Positions 41,588-48,630 of a stretch of 64,000 nucleotides of DNA are shown here, one piece after another. Position numbers and translations under genes: made by a program. The stretch spans positions 178,981 through 242,980 of the forward strand of contig JAKOQB010000187.1 of NCBI GenBank assembly GCA_029778535.1, given 5' to 3'. The first letter of the stretch is position 1. Each line of letters begins with the position of its first letter. The DNA comes from Pseudomonadota bacterium (lineage in GTDB: Bacteria > Pseudomonadota > Gammaproteobacteria > Burkholderiales > Burkholderiaceae_F). The notes below the pieces were generated by a model that saw nothing but the letters and a program-made list of their open reading frames with translations, was not told where the DNA came from and did not search any database.

Positions 41588-42715
41588 CTACAGACTGAAC
41601 AGCGAAATGTCGAACACGCGCTCGACGATCCACGCGCTCGCGGTGAGCGCCAGCGCCGCCGAGCCGCCGCCGAGGATCCAACGCGGATAGCCGTGCCAGC
41701 GGCGCAGGGCGGCGAGCAGCGCGATGCTGGTGCCGATCACGATCAACTGGCCGCCCTCGACGCCGAGGTTGAACGCCAGCAGCGCGCGCGCCAGTTCCAG
41801 CGGCGGCAGAGCGAGCGGCGCCAGCACCTCGGCGAAGCCGAAGCCGTGGATCAGCCCAAAGCAGAACGACGCGACCGCGAGACGCGTAGTGACGATCGGC
41901 CGCAGGTTGTTCAGCGCGGTGGCGAGCACGGTGGCCGCGATCAACGGCTCGATCACGCGCGCCGGCACGCGCACGAGGCCGAAGCTCGCCAGGGCCAGCG
42001 TGATCGAATGCGCGATCGTGAACGCGGTCGCGATCCACGCCACCTGCACCAGCGCGCCGCGAAGGTCGGCGCGCGCGACCCAGCGCCCGTCCCTGCGCTC
42101 GACCACCGCGGGCAGCATCAGCGCGACGAGGAACAGCATGTGGTCGAAGCCGCTCAGGATGTGCAGCACGCCGTCGGCGAGCATCGTCGTGAAGCCGTGC
42201 GCGGCGGGCGCGGCGTCCGGCGCGGCGAACGCGATCGTCAGGCTGCCGTTCGGCGCGAGCAGCGCCGGCCGCACGGTGCCGGGCGTGGTCACCAGCGCGC
42301 GATGCGACGGGTCGATGCCGGCGAAGAGCGCGTAATGCACGTCGATGCGCGCGGGCGCGCCGGCGCAGCGCGCGCCGGCGGCGAGGCGCAGGAAGACCGC
42401 GCCGTCGATCGACTCGAAGCGCGGCGGCTGCCAGGCGATGGGACACGCGCGGTCGTCGCTGTGCAGTTCGAGCGAGCGCGCCGCCAGATGCACGATGTCG
42501 CTCGCACGATCCTCGACTTCGCCCCAGGTCAGGCGCCCGTCGCGATCGGCGTCGAGGTCGAGCAGCGCGTCGACGTCGCGCAGCGCGATGCGCCACGCGA
42601 GCGAAACCTCGCCGCCGTTGACCGCGCCGATCTGCAGGTAACTGGTGCTGGCCGAGTGCGCGTGCGACGCGTCGGCGGCGACCAGCGCGAACAGCAGCAG
42701 GAGGATCCGCAGCAT
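41588..42715 (-). CDS. HupE/UreJ-family membrane protein with periplasmic domain carrying an EF-hand-like loop
   Basis: The 375-residue protein has a signal peptide (LRILLLLFALVAADASHA), a periplasmic domain (about residues 20-185) and a HupE/UreJ-like C-terminal half with about six membrane segments. The latter starts at GVLHILSGFDHMLFLVALML and includes TAFTIAHSITLAL and FCFGLIHGFGFAEVL. HupE/UreJ proteins are nickel or cobalt permeases or accessory membrane proteins. Residues 55-66 read DADRDGRLTWGE, a perfect 12-residue EF-hand calcium loop (Asp 1, 3, 5, Gly 6, Glu 12). No hydrogenase or urease genes are near. It lies between the TPR gene (2-base gap) and the NTF2-like gene. Transport function is not proven. 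Confidence 0.82.
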   Translation of the reverse strand: MLRILLLLFALVAADASHAHSASTSYLQIGAVNGGEVSLAWRIALRDVDALLDLDADRDGRLTWGEVEDRASDIVHLAARSLELHSDDRACPIAWQPPRFESIDGAVFLRLAAGARCAGAPARIDVHYALFAGIDPSHRALVTTPGTVRPALLAPNGSLTIAFAAPDAAPAAHGFTTMLADGVLHILSGFDHMLFLVALMLPAVVERRDGRWVARADLRGALVQVAWIATAFTIAHSITLALASFGLVRVPARVIEPLIAATVLATALNNLRPIVTTRLAVASFCFGLIHGFGFAEVLAPLALPPLELARALLAFNLGVEGGQLIVIGTSIALLAALRRWHGYPRWILGGGSAALALTASAWIVERVFDISLFSL

Positions 42716-42717
42716 CG

Positions 42718-43851
42718 TCAGGCTCCTTGCAGGTCGGCGCGCAGGCGCGTGTCGTCGAGTCCGGTGCGCTTCACCCACGCCCGCACTTCGTCGAGCGCGG
42801 CGCGGTCGTTCGCCGCGCGCGCGGCGCGCGCCAGCACGCGCAGATCGGCGGGCTCGCGCTGCGCGGCCCAGTTCTCGCGCGCCAGCCGCAGCGCGGTCGT
42901 GGCGTCGCCCTGTTCGAGCGCGAACAGCGCCGCCTCGCGCGCGTGCAGCAGCTCGCCGCGCGCGACCGCTTCGTCGATGCGCGCCTTGAGCTGCGTGGCG
43001 AGCGGCGGCGCAGCGCCGCCCAGCGCGCGTTCGACGAGCCAGCGGCGCAGCAGCACGCCGTCGGCTGGCGGCGCATCGGCGAGCAGCGCCTGCGCGTCGC
43101 GCCACGCGCGTTGCTCGATCAGAAGGTCGGCATAGGCGAGCCGTGTGGTGAGATCGTCGTCGGCGGCGAGCGACGCGCGATAGGCCGCGGCGGCTGCGTC
43201 GCGTTCACCGCGCTGCTCGTGCACCTGCGCGAGCGCGGCGAGCGCCCAGGCGCGCACCGCGCCCGCCGTGCGCTCGGCGGCGGCGCGCAGCGTCGTGGCC
43301 GCCGATTCGTTGTGGCCGGTGAGCGCGTCGGTGAGCGCGCCGCAGATCGCGGCGACCGCGGCGTTCAGCGGGCGCAGCCGCACGCAGTCGGCGTTGGCGG
43401 CGGCGTAGTCGCCGCGCACCTGCGCGATCGCCGCGCGCGTGAGCAGCGCCTGGCTGTGTTCCGGTGCGCGGGCGAGCACGCGGTCGAGCAGGGCGCGCGC
43501 GGCGTCGAAGCGGTGCCGGCTCTGCTCGATCGTCGCGCGCAGCACCAGTGCGTCGAGCGGCGCGCGGGCATCGTCGGCGGGCCACGGCGCGAGCAGCGAT
43601 TCGGCGTAGCCGAGCGTGCGCGGATCGCCGCTGGCGCGGCCGGCTTCGATCAGCCGCCGCGCCGACGCGAGTCGCTCCGGCGCGGAGATCGAAGCCGCGT
43701 TCGCCAGCGCGAGCCGCTGCACCGACGCCTTGACGGCGCGCGGCAGAAGCTGCGCCTCGACGATCGTGCCGCGCGATGGGGTCTCCTGCGCGACGGCGCC
43801 GGCGAAAGCGCAGGCCAGCGCCGTCGTCACGATGATGCGGTGGGGTCGCAT
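42718..43851 (-). CDS. Exported TPR-repeat protein
   Basis: The 377-residue protein has a signal peptide (IIVTTALACAFAGAVAQE) and then alpha-helical repeats with TPR-like spacing, for example DRVLARAPEHSQALLTRAAI, AALAQVHEQRGERDAAAAAY and RLAYADLLIEQRAWRDAQAL. It is probably a periplasmic scaffold for protein contacts. It lies in the DUF4331-lipoprotein-TPR-HupE operon, with short gaps on either side. ATG at 43851 is used; the frame extends upstream without support. Partners are unknown but likely encoded by the operon. Confidence 0.82.
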   Translation of the reverse strand: MRPHRIIVTTALACAFAGAVAQETPSRGTIVEAQLLPRAVKASVQRLALANAASISAPERLASARRLIEAGRASGDPRTLGYAESLLAPWPADDARAPLDALVLRATIEQSRHRFDAARALLDRVLARAPEHSQALLTRAAIAQVRGDYAAANADCVRLRPLNAAVAAICGALTDALTGHNESAATTLRAAAERTAGAVRAWALAALAQVHEQRGERDAAAAAYRASLAADDDLTTRLAYADLLIEQRAWRDAQALLADAPPADGVLLRRWLVERALGGAAPPLATQLKARIDEAVARGELLHAREAALFALEQGDATTALRLARENWAAQREPADLRVLARAARAANDRAALDEVRAWVKRTGLDDTRLRADLQGA

Positions 43852-43859
43852 CGTCGCGC

Positions 43860-44117
43860 CTACAGCGGTATCGGCTCGGCCGTGTCCGACGCCGGCGGCG
43901 TGATCCCGTTGACCTCGCGCGGCTCGGCGGCATCGGAGGTCAAGGCCGCGATCTGCGCTTTGGCGAAGGCGATCAATCCGTCGATCGACATCGACGCGGC
44001 ACGGTCTTCCGACTGCTGCGGGTTCTCGACCGACGAGGTGTTGCTCGATCCGCCACCGCACGCCGTGAGGATCAGCGCGGCGGCTGCCGCGCTGATCGCG
44101 AGTTTCGCTTCTCTCAT
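43860..44117 (-). CDS. Small lipoprotein, 85 residues
   Basis: The signal AISAAAAALILTACGGGSS has a clear lipobox (LTAC) and a Gly/Ser-rich region after the lipidated Cys, followed by a short acidic part ending in AEPREVNGITPPASDTAEP. It is the second gene of the DUF4331 operon, 12 bases after that gene. I do not recognise a family beyond its repeated occurrence as a lipoprotein next to DUF4331 genes; role unknown. Confidence 0.75.
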   Translation of the reverse strand: MREAKLAISAAAAALILTACGGGSSNTSSVENPQQSEDRAASMSIDGLIAFAKAQIAALTSDAAEPREVNGITPPASDTAEPIPL

Positions 44118-44129
44118 GGCAGCCTCCCG

Positions 44130-45629
44130 TCAGTCCGCTTTATCGCCGGGCAGCGGCGTCAGCAGGTAAGGGAATGCGTTGGTGAAGAACGAATCGTCGA
44201 TCGGCGTGCCGTCGTCGGTGTAGCCGAGGCCGCCGGACGGAGCATCGGCGGCCACGCAGCCGAAGGCGCTCGGCGCATTCAGCGTGCACAGCACACCCAT
44301 GGCAACGCGCAAGGTGGCGTCGACGATGTCGTCGCCCGGACGGCGACCGTTCGGGAAACCGGCGTTGTCCCCGGAAAGCACGCCCAGTGTCTTTTGTGAG
44401 CCCTTGGGCGTCGGCGCGATCGACGTATTCAGACGCAGCATCTCGCTGGGCTTGATGTTCTTCGGCTGGTTCAGTCCCGGTACTCCCGTCAGGAACGCGG
44501 TGATGAGGTCCTTGCGCGGAAAGTTGGTCGGCGCCTTGACGCCGGCGGAGCCGAACAGCGATTCAACAATGGCCGGAAAGGTCGGATTGGTCACATAGTC
44601 GGCGAACTGGCCGTCGTTCCGGGGCTTGGAGGCGTTGAACCTGTCCTTGTCCTTCAGGCCGATCACGACTTCGTTGACCAGAGGCATGCCTAGGCGCGAG
44701 ACCTGCACCCAGGGACCGCCGACCTTGTCAGTCGTACGCAGACCAGACGACGGAGTGCCATCGAGCAGACGCACCTGGCGCATGCTGGCCGTGGTCCAGG
44801 CGCCAATCACCGGCTCTCCCGGTGAAGTCACGCACGCGATCGGCACTTCCAGCACGAACGACGTGACGTTCTTGTCGGCGAGGCTGTCCTTGCCGCCGCT
44901 TGTGGCGAGCGGGTTCAGGTTCAGCAGGTCGAAGGTCTTGCCGAGGCTGACCACGAACGGGTCCTTGCGCTGGCCGACGAAGACCTTGCCCGGCGCGCTG
45001 CAGCCGGGAATGTTGACGTTGTAGATGTATTGCGCGGCATACGCCTCGTACCCGGTGACCGAACCGAAGGTCTTGGTGCCGATGAAGTCCATCGGTTTGG
45101 TGAAGGTCGCGGCGCCGGTGGCGGCATTCGTCACGGCAGCGTGCTGGCCGCCACGCCGATCGCCGCGGACGACGTCGACGGTGTAGGTCTGGGTGACGTT
45201 CAGCGCCGCGGTGTTTCCCGCTCCGATGGGTGCCGCCTGGACCAGAGGGATCGACACCTGCTTGCCGCCGATCGGCAGTTGAATGTCCGCCAGGCTGTTC
45301 TTGAACCGGAACTGAAACGTGATCTTCTCCGTACCGTCGCCGGTGTTGTCGATGTGAATTTCATATAGGGCGTTCGGATCGAGCGAGAAAAAGTTCGGGC
45401 CGCCGTACGCATCCTGCAGCGGCACATAGTTTGCGACCAGCGTCACGTAATCGCTGCGGCCCGGTTCGTAGGACCGGAACATGTAGAAGTCGGTGCCGTC
45501 GACCTGCGGCTGCGTGCTGATGAACGGCGCTTCGCGATGACTGGACGCGTGCGCGATATGCGCGGCCGCCATGAAGGCCGCCGCACAGGCGAGTGCGATC
45601 GGTGCGAGGCGCAATGATCTCGGTTGCAT
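44130..45629 (-). CDS. DUF4331 family exported protein
   Basis: The 499-residue protein has a signal peptide (ALACAAAFMAAAHIAHA) followed at once by the DUF4331 hallmark SSHREAPFISTQPQVDGTDF. It continues with YMFRSYEPGRSDYVTLVANY and DPNALYEIHIDNTGDGTEKI, and C-terminal repeats of the same kind. Such proteins are predicted to be periplasmic, outer-membrane or secreted; function is unknown. ATG at 45629 has GGAGGG 6 bases upstream. The gene heads a five-gene operon with an ECF-type promoter about 75 bases upstream. Confidence 0.9.
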   Translation of the reverse strand: MQPRSLRLAPIALACAAAFMAAAHIAHASSHREAPFISTQPQVDGTDFYMFRSYEPGRSDYVTLVANYVPLQDAYGGPNFFSLDPNALYEIHIDNTGDGTEKITFQFRFKNSLADIQLPIGGKQVSIPLVQAAPIGAGNTAALNVTQTYTVDVVRGDRRGGQHAAVTNAATGAATFTKPMDFIGTKTFGSVTGYEAYAAQYIYNVNIPGCSAPGKVFVGQRKDPFVVSLGKTFDLLNLNPLATSGGKDSLADKNVTSFVLEVPIACVTSPGEPVIGAWTTASMRQVRLLDGTPSSGLRTTDKVGGPWVQVSRLGMPLVNEVVIGLKDKDRFNASKPRNDGQFADYVTNPTFPAIVESLFGSAGVKAPTNFPRKDLITAFLTGVPGLNQPKNIKPSEMLRLNTSIAPTPKGSQKTLGVLSGDNAGFPNGRRPGDDIVDATLRVAMGVLCTLNAPSAFGCVAADAPSGGLGYTDDGTPIDDSFFTNAFPYLLTPLPGDKAD

Positions 45630-45702
45630 GTGAACCCTCCGCTAGGTGATGGAAAGAACTGCCGGATCGGCCCGCACCGGGCGAACGCGACGGCATGCCG
45701 GG

Positions 45703-45732
45703 CTTTACGGGCGACGGGCGGATTCGGATTCA
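45703..45732 (-). promoter_or_regulatory. Candidate ECF-sigma promoter for the DUF4331 operon
   Basis: Minus strand: TGAATCC, 16 bases, CGTAAAG, ending 74 bases before the DUF4331 ATG. It mirrors the plus-strand promoter at 45767-45796, with identical -35 element and spacing. Confidence 0.7.
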
Positions 45733-45766
45733 GCGTGCGAGCGGCCGGCGCGAATCGCGGCGCGGG

Positions 45767-45796
45767 TGAATCCGGACGAATGCGCGGGGCGTATAG
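45767..45796 (+). promoter_or_regulatory. Candidate ECF-sigma promoter for the ferritin-like/cytochrome operon
   Basis: Plus strand: TGAATCC, 16 bases, CGTATAG, ending 52 bases before the ferritin-like ATG. The -35 is identical to that of the divergent DUF4331 promoter 35 bases away. Confidence 0.7.
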
Positions 45797-45847
45797 CCAG
45801 AGTCGCAACGACGACCCACTGACCCGACTCAACTACGGAGGACATCG

Positions 45848-46402
45848 ATGAACACCACGCTTTCCCGCCGCGGCTTCATCCACCAAGGCGCGCTGCTTTC
45901 CGCCGGCACAGTGGCGATGCTCGCGGGCACGCAGGCACGCGCGCAGGCGAATCCCGCCGCCGACGTGCGCATCCTGAATGTCGCGCTCGGCCTGGAGCAC
46001 GAAGGCATCAACGCGTATCAGCTCGGCGCGATGAGCGGGCTGCTGCAAAAGCCCGTGCTCGACATTGCGGTGAAGTTCCAGTCCGATCACAAGGCGCACC
46101 GCGACGCGCTGGTCGCGACGATCCGCAAGCTCGGCGGCACGCCGGTCGAGGAGAAGAAGCTCGACGATTACGCCAAGGCGCTGCGCGCCGACACGCTGAA
46201 GTCGCAGGCGGACGTTCTCGAACTGGCGGCACGTCTCGAGCTCGGCGCGACCAATGCATACCTGGGCGTGATTCCCTCGTTCACCGATAACCAGCTCGCC
46301 AAGGTCGCGGCGCGGCTCGCCGCGGACGAGACCGCGCACTGGGCGATCCTCGCCAACGCGCTCGGCAAGCCGCTGCCGTCGCCCCTGTCCTTCGGGGCAT
46401 GA
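45848..46402 (+). CDS. Tat-exported ferritin-like domain protein
   Basis: The 184-residue protein has a Tat signal (SRRGFIHQGALLSAGTVAML) and a ferritin-like four-helix domain. Candidate metal ligands are in ALGLEHEGINAYQLG (Glu/His), KFQSDHKAHRDALV (His), ELAARLELGATNAYLG and LAADETAHWAILANAL (Glu/His). Such proteins may bind a di-iron centre or simply store or sense metal in the periplasm. GGAGG precedes the ATG at 45848. It is the first gene of the operon ending in the ECF sigma and cupin genes. Confidence 0.85.
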   Translation: MNTTLSRRGFIHQGALLSAGTVAMLAGTQARAQANPAADVRILNVALGLEHEGINAYQLGAMSGLLQKPVLDIAVKFQSDHKAHRDALVATIRKLGGTPVEEKKLDDYAKALRADTLKSQADVLELAARLELGATNAYLGVIPSFTDNQLAKVAARLAADETAHWAILANALGKPLPSPLSFGA

Positions 46403-46436
46403 CCGAACGGGGCATGACCGATGGCGCATGACCACC
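46394..46436 (+). repeat. Three tandem 15-base units across the ferritin-like stop codon
   Basis: GGGGCATGACCGA occurs at 46394 and 46409, and a degenerate third copy (GGCGCATGACCAC) at 46423. The first unit contains the stop codon and the second repeats it in the same frame. Confidence 0.7.
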
Positions 46437-46449
46437 GCTGCCGGATGCC

Positions 46450-46899
46450 ATGCGTGTGAAAGCTCTCGCCGCGCTCGCGTTGAGCCTCGGCCTCGGAGCG
46501 TCGTCGGGGTCCGCCGCTGCCGACGTCGTGGGGTCCGACCGGGGCAAGACCGAGCGTGGCGAGACCTCGACGCGCGGACCCGACCTTCGCGGCGAGACGC
46601 TGCGCGGCGATGCCGCGCGCGGCGCACGGCTGTACGAGAGCCGCTGCGGCGGCTGTCACAGCGTCGATGCGAATCGGATCGGCCCGCTGCACCGGGGCGT
46701 GTTCGGCCGGCGCGCCGGGAGCGCGGCGGGCTTTGACTATTCGCCGGCGTTGCGCGCGAGCCGGCTGAACTGGAACGAACAGAACCTTGAGCGCTGGCTC
46801 GCGGATCCTGAGCGACTGATTCCGGGCCAGGCGATGGGCTATCGGGTTGAGCAGCCGCAGGACCGCGCCGACCTGATCGCGTATCTGCGTCAGCTCTGA
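46450..46899 (+). CDS. Monoheme c-type cytochrome
   Basis: The 149-residue protein has a signal peptide (VKALAALALSLGLGASSGSA), a heme-binding CGGCH (in RLYESRCGGCHSVDANRIGP) and a Met ligand in PGQAMGYRV. It is of the cytochrome c552/class I type and acts in the periplasm. It may donate or accept electrons for the ferritin-like protein, but no partner is proven. It lies between the ferritin-like gene and the ECF sigma gene. Confidence 0.9.
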   Translation: MRVKALAALALSLGLGASSGSAAADVVGSDRGKTERGETSTRGPDLRGETLRGDAARGARLYESRCGGCHSVDANRIGPLHRGVFGRRAGSAAGFDYSPALRASRLNWNEQNLERWLADPERLIPGQAMGYRVEQPQDRADLIAYLRQL

Positions 46900-46920
46900 C
46901 CGGCCGCGCGCAGGCGGCTG

Positions 46921-46950
46921 AAAATCCATTCGCGCCGCGCGTGCGTAATG
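46921..46950 (+). promoter_or_regulatory. Candidate ECF-sigma promoter before the sigma gene (autoregulation)
   Basis: AAAATCC, 16 bases, CGTAATG, ending 45 bases before the sigma ATG. It keeps the AATCC-N16-CGTA core of the other three sites, with two changes in the outer -35 bases. Confidence 0.55.
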
Positions 46951-46994
46951 ACGGCGGGAGCGGCATTCGACACAGGTCTGGTCGGGGGGGTTCC

Positions 46995-47702
46995 ATGTTC
47001 TCAGCGGCGGAGCATCTGCAGGGACTCGATGAGGGCGTGCCCTGGTCGCCGCCGCTTGCCGAGCTGGGTCCGCAAACGGCGCCGCCACGGCAGCGCGACG
47101 ATGCCGCGCTGTCGGCGCAACTGGCCAACCAACTGGTCGCGGTCGCGCGCGGCGATCAGCGCGCGTTCGAGCGTTTCTACGACGCCACGCTGGCGCGCGT
47201 GTTCGCAGTGGCACGCCGCATCTGCACCGATCACGCGCTGGCCGAGGAAGTCGCCGAGGATGTGTACGTGCAGGTGTGGCACGAGGCCGCGCGCTTCGAT
47301 GCGACGCGCGGCGCGGCGCTGGCGTGGCTGCTGATGATGACGCGCTCGCGCGCGCTCGATGCGTTGCGCCGGGTCGATCCGGCCATCAGCGTCGAGGACC
47401 CGCACGGCCTGCACGAGGACGAAGGTCCGCAGACACAGGAGGATCCGCTTCATCTGCTGGACACTTTCCGGCGTGAAAGCGACGTTCGCAGCGCGCTGGC
47501 CACCCTGCCGGCGCGCGATCGGCAGATGATCGCCCTCGCGTTCCTGCGCGGGCTGTCGCATGCCGAAATCGCGGCGGCGATGCGGTTGCCGCTGGGCACC
47601 GTGAAGACGACGATCCGGCGCGCGCTGGGGGTCCTGCGCGTCGAGTTGTCGCCGCACGCGCCCGCGCGGTGCAACGATGAGGCTGGCGATGATGATCAAT
47701 GA
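46995..47702 (+). CDS. RNA polymerase sigma factor, ECF family
   Basis: The 235-residue protein has region 2 (about residues 50-125, with GDQRAFERFYDATLARVFAV and ALAEEVAEDVYVQVWHEAAR) and region 4 (about 165-220, with LPARDRQMIALAFLRGLSHA and EIAAAMRLPLGTVKTTIRRA). It resembles the RpoE/ChrR-linked ECF groups. An N-terminal extension of about 45 residues is longer than usual. Its 3' end overlaps the first cupin gene, as expected for a sigma-regulator pair. ATG at 46995 is used; an upstream GTG is possible. It probably reads the AATCC-N16-CGTA promoters, including its own. Confidence 0.92.
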   Translation: MFSAAEHLQGLDEGVPWSPPLAELGPQTAPPRQRDDAALSAQLANQLVAVARGDQRAFERFYDATLARVFAVARRICTDHALAEEVAEDVYVQVWHEAARFDATRGAALAWLLMMTRSRALDALRRVDPAISVEDPHGLHEDEGPQTQEDPLHLLDTFRRESDVRSALATLPARDRQMIALAFLRGLSHAEIAAAMRLPLGTVKTTIRRALGVLRVELSPHAPARCNDEAGDDDQ

Positions 47703-48159
47703 CGCAGAGCGCGAAGCGCTGCAAAGCATGCTGCTCGATGTCGCGCCCGAGCCGCCGGCGCCCGACGTGGCGGCGCGCATCATGCGGCGCGTGCTAAAGC
47801 GTGTCGCGGACGGACCCCACCCGGACGCGCGCGGGATGATCGACATTCGTCGTGCGGACGGCTGGCAGCCGCTCGCCGACAAGGCGGAAATGAAGATTCT
47901 GCATGACGACGGCGTCACCGTGACGTGGCTAGTGCGGCTCGAATCCGGCGCGGTGCTCGCAGGCCACGATCACGCCGGCACGGAGGAATGCCTGGTGCTC
48001 GAAGGCGACTTCTGGCTGAACGACGTGCGCTATGGGCCGGGCGACTACCAGATCGCATTCGCCGGCACGCGGCACGATTCGGCGCGCAGCGACAACGGCT
48101 GTCTGGTGTTCGTGCGTTCGCCGTCGGCATGCGCGTCCGTGGCCGCGGTTCATTCATGA
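47677..48159 (+). CDS. ChrR-like cupin, probable regulator of the ECF sigma
   Basis: The 160-residue protein is a small cupin with a metal site HDHAGTEE (His, His, Glu) and a later His in GTRHDSARS, as in the C-terminal sensor domain of ChrR. It overlaps the sigma gene by 26 bases. The ChrR N-terminal zinc anti-sigma domain (His-x3-Cys-x2-Cys) is absent; only a helical stretch REALQSMLLDVAPEPPAPDV precedes the cupin. It could still bind sigma directly, or work with another protein. ATGs at 47689 and 47692 are alternative starts. Confidence 0.82.
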   Translation: MRLAMMINDAEREALQSMLLDVAPEPPAPDVAARIMRRVLKRVADGPHPDARGMIDIRRADGWQPLADKAEMKILHDDGVTVTWLVRLESGAVLAGHDHAGTEECLVLEGDFWLNDVRYGPGDYQIAFAGTRHDSARSDNGCLVFVRSPSACASVAAVHS

Positions 48160-48168
48160 TGGATTGAC

Positions 48169-48630
48169 ATGTACTCGACCAACGCAGGGATCCCGGACGC
48201 GGCGCTGAGTGCGCTGTTGCTCGACGTCGAGGCGCAGCCTCCTGGTGCCGAGTCTGCGGCGCGTATCCTGAGTCGCGTGCGCGCCCGGCTAGAAGAAACG
48301 GCTGCGATCGTCACGGTGCGGCGCGAGTCGGGCTGGAAGCCCTTCTTTCCGGGGGCCGAACAAAAGATCCTGTTCGACGACGGCAGCACGCGGTCATGGC
48401 TGCTGAAGCTCGCGCCCGGCGTGCGGCTGCCGCGGCATCGCCACGACGACGGCCGGGAGGAGTGCCTCGTGCTCGAAGGCGACATGTGGCACGACGGCGA
48501 GCGCTTTGGCCCCGGCGACTACATCGTCGCGCTGCAGGGGTCGATGCACGAGGAGACGCACACGGAGGGCGGCGCGGTGCTGTTCTTCCGCACGCCGTCA
48601 CCGCAGCGCGCTAACGTGCCAACTGATTGA
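48169..48630 (+). CDS. Second ChrR-like cupin
   Basis: The 153-residue protein is similar to the preceding cupin (LLLDVEAQPPGAESAARI and EECLVLEGDMWHDGERFGPG), with ligands in PRHRHDDGREE and GSMHEETH. The pair arose by duplication. Spacing between the second His and the Glu is one residue longer than in the first copy. It lies 9 bases after the first cupin gene and its last 20 bases overlap the convergent gspF. Whether the two sense different oxidants is not known. Confidence 0.8.
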   Translation: MYSTNAGIPDAALSALLLDVEAQPPGAESAARILSRVRARLEETAAIVTVRRESGWKPFFPGAEQKILFDDGSTRSWLLKLAPGVRLPRHRHDDGREECLVLEGDMWHDGERFGPGDYIVALQGSMHEETHTEGGAVLFFRTPSPQRANVPTD

